11,850 nt of DNA. Source: Nitrososphaeraceae archaeon (GTDB taxonomy: Archaea; Thermoproteota; Nitrososphaeria; Nitrososphaerales; Nitrososphaeraceae). Shown piece by piece: positions 6,860 to 11,850 of the stretch (within the stretch, counting starts at the first letter, position 1; each line of letters starts with the position of its first letter). A program made the translations under genes and the position numbers. The notes under the pieces were generated by a model that was not told the DNA's origin, made no database searches, and worked only from the letters and a program-made list of their open reading frames with translations. The stretch is from contig JANWJI010000173.1 in assembly GCA_025449515.1 (NCBI GenBank), positions 1 to 11,850 on the forward strand, in the 5' to 3' direction.

Positions 6860-7978
6860 CTAGCTGGTCTTTATGTACATATAATTAGTACTTCCATCAT
6901 AGCTCAGATCAGACATCGGTATTACCTTAAACCCATTATCGTGTAAATATTTCATCTCCGACGCGAACAAAGTGACATCAGTACTTGACGACCCTTTTGA
7001 GTCATCTATACTATGATATGCAACTATTGGGATAGCGTCTACAAAACCCTTCTTATTATTGTAAGCAGTTTGTGAATTAACTTGCCCTATAAACTTTTGA
7101 AATATTATTGGGTCATTGTGAAGATAATTCTGATCCCAAGCATTATGACTATCTTCTCTAATAGAATATCTATTTGCATAGGTTAATGTTCCGCTATCGT
7201 CATATGTTCTACAATCTGCCTGTTTATGAGTGGCATAACCGTCACAGTGTAAGAAGAATAAATCAGCAAAGCCATTATCTGCAAATCCATAGTATTTACT
7301 AATCATATTTATTACAGTAGGATTATTCCATGCATCCCCATGCACAGCTGCAAAAATATTAGGGTTAATATCGTGATTTTCCAGGCATTGTTTTGAGCCA
7401 CCAATCTCAAATTCTAAATCTTTTGGAGCTAATTGGTTAAGGTCTCTATGTGTCATTCCTTTTGATTCTATATCCTGACCATCTTGTTGTAATGCCAGTA
7501 TGTCATCCCAGCTCATACGCGGTAGTTCATTGTTATTAGCATTGATATTGTTACTCTGCCCACTACTTTTACTACTATCATCGGGAAAGCTACAAGTTAT
7601 AAAGAAACTTGCTTTAAATCCATATTGGTCTAAAATCGGTTTTGCGGTTATAATTTGACTTTTTGTAGTATCTCCAAAAGTCAAAATCACTATTTTGCCA
7701 TTGTAAGTTGCCGGTACATTCACACGATTCTTAATATCCGTTCCCTTTGTATTAGTAGCTTTATGAGATGAGGCTGATGCTTTATCTTTATTGATAATGT
7801 TAAGATTGTTATTATTGTTATGATGATGAGTCTTGCTAAATGCTAGCCCAATTTTTTTAAGACTATAATCAGTATTACAATTTAATATGGTGAATCCTAG
7901 TATAAAAATTAGGATCAGGCCTAAAAACACGAATTTGAAGCCATAAGTGTAAAAATTGAAATGAATATTTGCTGGCAT
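6860..7978 (-). CDS. Membrane-anchored polysaccharide deacetylase-like protein (NodB fold), degenerate motifs
   Basis: The 372-aa protein has one N-terminal transmembrane segment or uncleaved signal (residues about 14-33), an Asn/His-rich linker (HHHNNNNN at 51-58) and then a NodB-type carbohydrate esterase-4 domain from about residue 93. Evidence is KIVILTFGD (95-103), the site of the family's TFDD motif; ESKGMTHRDLNQL (171-183), the site of the H[ST]xxH motif followed by the usual DL; and the closing IPIVAYHSIDD (316-326) with KYLHDNGFKVIPMSDL (343-358). The first Asp of TFDD is Gly and the first His of HxxxH is Lys, while Asp103 and His177 remain. Deacetylation of a cell-surface polysaccharide is therefore doubtful, and binding or altered chemistry is possible. 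It is convergent with the dehydrogenase gene (21 bp between stops). A TATA-like TTAAAAAG lies about 25 nt upstream of the ATG, pointing to a leaderless transcript. Confidence 0.8.
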   Translation of the reverse strand: MPANIHFNFYTYGFKFVFLGLILIFILGFTILNCNTDYSLKKIGLAFSKTHHHNNNNNLNIINKDKASASSHKATNTKGTDIKNRVNVPATYNGKIVILTFGDTTKSQIITAKPILDQYGFKASFFITCSFPDDSSKSSGQSNNINANNNELPRMSWDDILALQQDGQDIESKGMTHRDLNQLAPKDLEFEIGGSKQCLENHDINPNIFAAVHGDAWNNPTVINMISKYYGFADNGFADLFFLHCDGYATHKQADCRTYDDSGTLTYANRYSIREDSHNAWDQNYLHNDPIIFQKFIGQVNSQTAYNNKKGFVDAIPIVAYHSIDDSKGSSSTDVTLFASEMKYLHDNGFKVIPMSDLSYDGSTNYMYIKTS

Positions 7979-7999
7979 TTGACATCGTTTATGGATGAA

Positions 8000-8007
8000 C
8001 TTTTTAA
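8000..8007 (-). promoter_or_regulatory. TATA-like element of the deacetylase-like gene
   Basis: On the minus strand TTAAAAAG is centred about 25 nt before the ATG ending at 7978, the usual distance from an archaeal TATA box to the transcription start. The transcript would have almost no leader. Confidence 0.4.
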
Positions 8008-8408
8008 GGGTGGACCATATTAGTATTTTTTGAAATACAATTCAGACTCTTGTAAAAGAAGATTTTTTGAATCTAACTACTTAAAAATGTAGAATTGATT
8101 TTCTCACGAGATGTGTCTATTCAAAACAAAAATTTCATCATAGTTGTCATTTCTACCTTGCTTAGCATTTGTATTATAGAATTACTCTTTCCGTATTGCC
8201 GATGAATAAAGATGGGATTTTAGACGGCTTCACTTGTGTTAAGGCCTGCCTATCGTGAGACTTTTAATTGCACCTTTCAAATTTTTATAGCTGTTAGAAA
8301 ATCTAAGCAAAAAGATAGAGCATTATTTTCCCTAATTTAAATATAGTAAATAATAATCAAACAATTAGTATCACGAAATATACACTTAATAAATCAGTTA
8401 GCGCGATT
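8008..8408. other. AT-rich intergenic region without a gene
   Basis: Neither strand holds a frame longer than about 20-30 codons with a plausible start. Possible TATA-like elements for the gene at 8409 are TTTAAATATA (about 8337-8346) and CTTAATAAAT (8385-8394). The latter, about 20 nt before the ATG, would give a leaderless transcript. Nothing else stands out. Confidence 0.4.
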
Positions 8409-8714
8409 ATGCCGCGTCTAGCTATGGCTATGTCTTTACTTCTCCTACTATCCAGTATATCATTGATCTCTATATTAGGTCAGACAAATGAAATCATAGC
8501 CAAAAGATGTACCGGTGAAAGTAGCAGTGATGACCAGTCCTCATCACCGTCAGCATGTAATTCTCAAGATTCCAATTCCCATACTCATCCTCCATCTGGA
8601 AATGATGGCAATGGAGAAGTTATTCCACTGAAACATACAAAAAAGTATTTTAATCATGAGAGTCATGATGGAGATTCAGAAAATGATACGCCATTTGCCT
8701 TACCATTTCCATAG
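8409..8714 (+). CDS. Small secreted Ser/Asp/His-rich protein (101 aa)
   Basis: The N-terminus is a clear export signal (MAMSLLLLLSSISLISILG, residues 6-24). The mature part is short, hydrophilic and low in complexity: a Ser-rich segment between two cysteines (Cys34 and Cys49), then a His/Asp/Asn-rich segment, closing with TPFALPFP. No domain is recognised. The two cysteines could form a disulfide outside the cell, and the His and Asp residues could bind metal ions, but this is conjecture. It starts at ATG 8409; no good SD site precedes it. It fits a neighbourhood of exported proteins. The signal peptide makes the coding call fairly safe. Confidence 0.65.
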   Translation: MPRLAMAMSLLLLLSSISLISILGQTNEIIAKRCTGESSSDDQSSSPSACNSQDSNSHTHPPSGNDGNGEVIPLKHTKKYFNHESHDGDSENDTPFALPFP

Positions 8715-8778
8715 ATAGTTAACATGGTTAAGTAAAGTATTATAAATCTTCTAATGCCTGTTATCTTTTGTGTCAATG

Positions 8779-8840
8779 ATATAATAATGGATATAAAAAC
8801 GCATTCGATGGAATATCAGAAAATAAAAAATAGAATTGAT
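8779..8840 (+). repeat. Repeat copy A: TATA-containing segment upstream of the zinc-protein gene
   Basis: It shares with 9239-9291 the blocks ATATAATA, ATAAAA, GCATTC.ATGG, AAATAAAAAA and ATTGAT in the same order, with small indels. ATATAAAAA (8791-8799) is a candidate TATA box for the gene at 8899, giving a leader of about 70 nt. A 41-codon frame (8808-8933) begins inside it and overlaps the gene; it is not convincing. Confidence 0.45.
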
Positions 8841-8898
8841 AGTACTAGGAGATGGAAACTAATCGTAATTAGATTATCTGAAAAGACAGAAATGAAAC

Positions 8899-9087
8899 AT
8901 GTCGGTTGCATGGTTGCATCAGAATATGAATGAATCTGATCATGTCCACTACTGTGATAAATGCAAACATTGGTATGCATGTGAGCTAATTGAATTTAGA
9001 TGTGAATATGTTTCAAATTCTGTAACTAGCCACAGAAAACACCTTGCTTCAATGTCTATAGGCAGTGATAAGATTAAACAGCTCTGA
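8899..9087 (+). CDS. Small four-cysteine zinc-binding protein (62 aa)
   Basis: The protein contains HYCDKCKHWYACELIEFRCE with Cys19, Cys22, Cys28 and Cys35, and His15, His17 and His24 nearby. This is a plausible zinc-binding knuckle (C-x2-C-x5-C-x6-C). It has no signal peptide, so it is probably cytoplasmic, unlike its neighbours. The C-terminal part (SHRKHLASMSIGSDKIKQL) is basic. The start is ATG 8899; the in-frame ATG at 8926 would keep all four cysteines. The gene stands alone, preceded by a TATA-like element inside a repeated segment. The function is unknown; small proteins of this kind are common in thaumarchaea. Confidence 0.6.
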   Translation: MSVAWLHQNMNESDHVHYCDKCKHWYACELIEFRCEYVSNSVTSHRKHLASMSIGSDKIKQL

Positions 9088-9238
9088 CTTCAGAATACGT
9101 GTCCTGCTAAACAACTGAACTTGCACTTCTATCAATGGTATTAAAATATCATTTTAAGATAGGTACTTGACAGAATTTAGGATGTTACTAATACTAGTTA
9201 GAAAGACTCTCTTGCACTCAATTACTGACCCCTGGAAA

Positions 9239-9291
9239 ATATAATAGATCATAAAATGCATTCAATGGTAAGTAAAATAAAAAAGATTGAT
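9239..9291 (+). repeat. Repeat copy B, similar to 8779-8840
   Basis: ATATAATA, ATAAAA, GCATTC.ATGG, AAATAAAAAA and GATTGAT follow in the same order as in copy A. No intact gene directly follows: an ATG frame at the same place runs only 16 codons. It may be a duplicated promoter whose gene has been lost. Confidence 0.45.
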
Positions 9292-9400
9292 CAAGCAAAT
9301 ACTAGTCTGATGTAGGAGATCTCGTAACAATGAGCCTGCAAAAATTGAAGGCATGGGTTTAATAATTTAATACGATAAGCCTGCAGTCTCGAATAACTAG

Positions 9401-9409
9401 TTATTTATA
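9401..9409 (+). promoter_or_regulatory. TATA-like element of the PsbP-like gene
   Basis: TTATTTATA is centred about 34 nt before ATG 9439, consistent with a transcript with a very short leader. Confidence 0.35.
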
Positions 9410-9438
9410 CCTGTCACAATTAAGTATAACTACAAGCT

Positions 9439-10116
9439 ATGCAGAAGAAGAGAGCTACTGTAATATTATCTGTAGGAGCAATATCACTAATATCTATATT
9501 GATAACAGTAATATTAACACATATCATGACATATTCTCAGAATAGTAACTATAACAACGTCAATGTTGGATCTTTTAGAGCTCCTTCCGGTGGTCATTAT
9601 AGTGTAGTAGTAGCTATGCCTTTCCAGACGTATCAAGATCCCATTTATGGGATAAAGATTCAATATCCATCCAATTGGGAAAAAATACATCTCGGTAAGA
9701 ATTTTATTGTAGGTTTTGTATCCAATTCTCAACATGATTCAGGGGTATTAGAGAATGTAATGATAACTGCTACCAGATTATCTTCCACAAATACCTCTTT
9801 AAACAATTTTGGCAATACAAGAATTTCGGCACTTGAAACACAGTATCGAGATTTTCATCTAGTAAGCTCCGGTTCTTTTATAAGCTCAACAGGCTCACCA
9901 CTCTTTAAAATAGAATTTACGTACAGAGATGGCATTCTACCGATTACAACAACTGAAATATGGTCATTGAAAGGTAAGGAAGCCTTTATGCTCCTAGCTA
10001 ATACCGATACTTCTGAGACTTCAATTTATATGCCTATATTTCAAAAGATGATAAATTCATTTAGTTCATCTACTTCTACAACCACATTGCAACAAATGAA
10101 GATACACAGTATATGA
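9439..10116 (+). CDS. PsbP-like exported or membrane-anchored protein (225 aa)
   Basis: A short basic N-terminus (MQKKRA) is followed by a strong hydrophobic segment (residues 8-31), either a signal anchor or a signal peptide. After a spacer the mature domain begins with YQDPIYGIKIQYPSNWEKI (65-83). This is the typical opening of PsbP-like domains ('y.n..yGi.i.YPsdW'), followed by strands such as FIVGFVSN and ENVMITATRLS and a C-terminal TEIWSLKGKEAFMLLA. The total length suits this group. In plants PsbP belongs to photosystem II, but the archaeal relatives are exported proteins of unknown role and should not be linked to photosynthesis. It lies among other exported proteins and is convergent with the small gene at 10246. 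No cofactor site is visible. Confidence 0.75.
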   Translation: MQKKRATVILSVGAISLISILITVILTHIMTYSQNSNYNNVNVGSFRAPSGGHYSVVVAMPFQTYQDPIYGIKIQYPSNWEKIHLGKNFIVGFVSNSQHDSGVLENVMITATRLSSTNTSLNNFGNTRISALETQYRDFHLVSSGSFISSTGSPLFKIEFTYRDGILPITTTEIWSLKGKEAFMLLANTDTSETSIYMPIFQKMINSFSSSTSTTTLQQMKIHSI

Positions 10117-10245
10117 AAAAATCAAATGGATGGATAGATAACTCCTATAGTTTAGGCAATTCTTTTAAAATAGCTATTTAGCCATCCGCATTTTGCCAAT
10201 TAACCAATTGGAAGTACATACTCGAGATCTAGTTCATGATAGTAA

Positions 10246-10422
10246 TTATGATATTGTTGTTTTTCTGATTGCTGTATTCGATGCATTTTCATTTCTAGTT
10301 GGAACGCCGCATATCTTTGATTCAGTAGAATTGACTGATTTGTCACCAGAATCGCATACTGCAGGTTTCTCTCCTAGAACTAAATTTGAGTGAATGCTGG
10401 TGTTAATTCCTAATACTATCAT
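10246..10422 (-). CDS. Small secreted two-cysteine protein, with possible frameshift in its signal peptide
   Basis: On the minus strand, from the ATG ending at 10422, there is a 58-aa frame: a hydrophobic start (MIVLGINTSI), then LGEKPAVCDSGDKSVNSTES and KICGVPT. It has two cysteines (23 and 38) that could pair and a Ser/Asn-rich exported style like its neighbours. The visible hydrophobic part is short for a signal. The frame stays open further upstream as KIRISSGIVIFSFA, which would make a full signal peptide, but there is no ATG in that frame. An ATG at 10474 (MNR) joins it if one base, near 10465, is removed. The gene may therefore be damaged, misread by one base, or use a rare start codon. 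A TATA-like TATATAAATAAG lies upstream (about 10537-10549). The plus-strand frame 10193-10393 over the same bases is its shadow. Confidence 0.5.
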   Translation of the reverse strand: MIVLGINTSIHSNLVLGEKPAVCDSGDKSVNSTESKICGVPTRNENASNTAIRKTTIS

Positions 10423-10474
10423 AGCAAATGAAAAAATAACAATACCTGAACTAATTCTAATTTTATCTATTCAT

Positions 10475-10629
10475 ATAGAGATGATTATTCATTCAGAGGT
10501 AGCCTGTAATTTGTTTGCAGCAATCTGAGACTATAACTTATTTATATATTACATTTTTCTAGGCTTTGTAGAAAACATTCTTTTTATAGTTCCGTCAGAG
10601 CTTTCTAGAAGTACTATAGACTATGTATA
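10475..10629. other. AT-rich gap between the small secreted gene and the transposase remnants
   Basis: There is no gene here. The stretch holds the TATA-like element for the minus-strand gene (about 10537-10549) and CTTTCTAGAAG (10600-10610), an 8-bp palindrome core near the presumed left edge of the insertion-sequence remnant. No clear terminal inverted repeat was found. Confidence 0.3.
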
Positions 10630-10908
10630 TTGAAGGAATCTAAGTATGCTACACTAGCATTTACAATATATCGTGTATTGAGAAATTCAAGAATACCGCT
10701 GTTTCTTCATCGAAAGAGCAACCATATATTTAGCGTATGGCAGCACATGGTATTGCTTACAGTACGACAGTATGAAGGTAAGAGTTACAGGATGTTTGCA
10801 GAATGGCTAGTTGTTGTACTTACTGACATAGGTGACATTATAGCTTACAGACATGGGTTACATCTCTGTCAGGAAGTGTATCCATATACAAATCAAAACA
10901 AGGTTTAA
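10630..10908 (+). pseudogene. Truncated IS5/IS4-like transposase, N-terminal part
   Basis: The frame (TTG start at 10630, 92 aa) includes AFTIYRVLRNSRIPLFLHRK and SNHIFSVWQHMVLLTVRQYE followed by GKSYRMFAEWLV. This is the N-terminal pattern of archaeal IS5/IS4-type DDE transposases, which normally run on for a further 200 or so residues. After AEWLV the similarity fades, and the frame runs into that of another transposase. The catalytic DDE residues are absent, so it cannot be active. Family identification is from memory of the motif and is fairly secure for the N-terminal 60 residues. Confidence 0.65.
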
Positions 10909-11279
10909 TCTAATACATGAGAAAGAATGGACTGGCGACACCATATGTAATATTTGTAAGAGATATGGTGTATCCAGAAAGACTTACTATAAGTGGAATA
11001 ATAGATACAAACAGAAAGGGATTGAAGGACTTCTAGACGTCTCTAAAAGACCTCATACTCTCAAGTACAAGAAGTAATACTACTTACAAAATTATACGCA
11101 ATTGGCGTCTCATGTTCTTGTTAAGGCGACTAGATGTATAGAATATTCTTAGAAAGAGGTATGGCCGAAAGTGTGCCGTAACTGTATTGCATGCTTCTGC
11201 AAGTATATTGTATAATTTGACATCATGCATTATCTTTAGTAGTACCGAAGGACCTTTTCCTAAGTGTGCTATAATAGTA
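10853..11279 (+). pseudogene. Truncated IS481-like transposase: helix-turn-helix part and decayed remainder
   Basis: The intact part, ATG 10853 to stop 11077 (74 aa), reads TRFNLIHEKEWTGDTICNIC and KRYGVSRKTYYKWNNRYKQK, followed by GIEGLLDVSKRPHT. This is the N-terminal helix-turn-helix region of IS481-type transposases, which pair it with a retroviral-type integrase core not seen here. Beyond the stop, another frame (about 11094-11278) reads RNWRLMFLLRRLDV, a stop, then NILRKRYGRKCAVTVL, which could be a decayed continuation; that part is weak. Its start overlaps the end of the IS5/IS4-like remnant, suggesting that one element inserted in or was joined to the other. Not functional. Confidence 0.55.
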
Positions 11280-11479
11280 AAGTCTTAGGATGATTGGAAA
11301 AATCAGGCTAGGTCAATTCACCGGCCACAAGTGTAGATTCCTCTGGTATTGTAAATATCTCAGATTACAGTAATAATGAAATTCAAAAGCTCAATGCAGT
11401 AGCAATACCATTACAATGGTGGTTTTCTTATTAATAATGAACATAATAGATATTAAGTTCAAAGCAGGCTGCGGTCTTA
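11280..11479. other. Intergenic region between transposase remnant and membrane-protein gene
   Basis: No frame of note. ACCATTACAATGGT (11407-11420) is a 6-bp inverted repeat around 2 nt. Base composition changes sharply at the right end, from about 11465 on. Confidence 0.35.
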
Positions 11480-11850
11480 ATGATTGATCCGAGCCTTTTC
11501 ATACACCCGAGCATTGCTATCCCAGCTACTTCGCTCGTTCTTACAGCCTTTGTTCTCAAGGCACGAAAGAAGAAGTACTATCGAGAGCACTATGCTGTTG
11601 CCATGGCAGGTTCCATTCTCACGGCAGTGGCTATCCCAATCGGATTAAGAGCCGTGTTGTTGTCCTATGCTCGGTTCATGACTTGGCCGCTAACTTTGAT
11701 TCCACACCTAGGGATGGCCACGATCTCTGCGATACTAATTTCGGTCCAATCAGGTCTAGGAATCACCATGCTTATGCGGAAGAAATCCCGTAAGAGCTCT
11801 CTCGGGCTTTACAGAGTCCATAGCAGACTTGGAAAGTTCGTGGCAGCAGC
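11480..11850 (+). CDS. Multi-pass membrane protein, 5' part only (cut by window end)
   Basis: The frame is open from ATG 11480 to the window edge (123 codons, no stop). It has hydrophobic segments at residues about 11-26, 40-62 and 70-98, separated by short basic loops (KARKKKYYREH, MRKKSRKSS), the pattern of an integral membrane protein. It ends in LYRVHSRLGKF, and three histidines (38, 76, 114) lie near segment edges. A membrane b-type cytochrome or related family is conceivable, but I cannot name one. It has about 48% GC and many GC-ending codons, unlike every other gene here, so it is either host backbone or separately acquired. An upstream in-frame stop (TAG, about 36 nt before) supports the chosen ATG. 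Confidence 0.65.
   Translation, partial: MIDPSLFIHPSIAIPATSLVLTAFVLKARKKKYYREHYAVAMAGSILTAVAIPIGLRAVLLSYARFMTWPLTLIPHLGMATISAILISVQSGLGITMLMRKKSRKSSLGLYRVHSRLGKFVAA

Larger units (their letters stand above)
9088..9438. other. Intergenic region with the second repeat copy, no gene
   Basis: No credible frame is present on either strand (longest ATG frames about 20-30 codons). The stretch holds repeat copy B (9239-9291). A TATA-like TTATTTATA at 9401-9409, about 33 nt before the next ATG, is a likely promoter for the PsbP-like gene. Confidence 0.45.

Noticed and set aside
8808..8933. 41-codon frame overlapping the start of the four-cysteine gene
   Set aside because: The composition is unremarkable, and copy B of the same upstream segment does not keep the frame open. 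It is probably incidental.
10193..10393. 66-codon plus-strand frame with a TTG start
   Set aside because: The opposite strand gives a coherent exported two-cysteine protein; the plus frame lacks a good start and recognisable features.
11407..11420. ACCATTACAATGGT inverted repeat as a terminator
   Set aside because: The loop would be only 2 nt and the stem is weak. It precedes no gene end and may be chance.

Overview
The window looks like archaeal DNA from an ammonia-oxidising member of the Nitrososphaeria (Thaumarchaeota; Nitrososphaera or Nitrosocosmicus-like). The grounds are recognised protein styles, not a database search. They are a PrimPol-type primase with a separate ATPase, an AbrB-type regulator, small CxxC proteins, a PsbP-like secreted protein, a PQQ-type sugar dehydrogenase and a polysaccharide-deacetylase-like protein. 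Most of the window is AT-rich (roughly 35% GC by eye). The last ~380 bases rise to about 48% GC.

Region 1 (about 1-5200) is a plasmid- or virus-like replication module. A winged-helix-like gene (69-881, minus) diverges across 54 bp from a 57-residue AbrB-like gene (936-1109). That gene is followed, apparently as one operon, by a large ATPase/helicase with a C-terminal C2H2 zinc finger (1144-3654) and, with overlapping ends, a primase-polymerase (3632-4669). Inside the helicase gene lie clusters of the 7-mer TGCGACA/TGTCGCA at 9-bp spacing in both orientations, resembling origin iterons. A strong hairpin follows the operon, and one or two small minus-strand genes converge on it.

Region 2 (about 5450-10480) holds genes for exported or membrane-anchored proteins: a PQQ-dependent sugar dehydrogenase split by a -1 frameshift at a textbook slippery heptamer, a deacetylase-like protein with altered active-site motifs, a short acidic secreted protein, a PsbP-like protein, and a small secreted two-cysteine protein on the minus strand that may also carry a 1-nt frameshift. 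A 62-residue four-cysteine protein sits among them. A duplicated TATA-containing segment lies before the zinc-protein gene and again before the PsbP-like gene.

Region 3 (about 10630-11280) carries remnants of two different transposases (IS5/IS4-like, then IS481-like). Region 4 (11480-end) is the start of a GC-richer multi-pass membrane protein cut by the window edge, perhaps the return to the host backbone. No tRNA, rRNA, CRISPR array or integrase was seen. The simplest reading is an accessory region of a thaumarchaeal chromosome containing an integrated or decaying replicon next to surface-protein genes.
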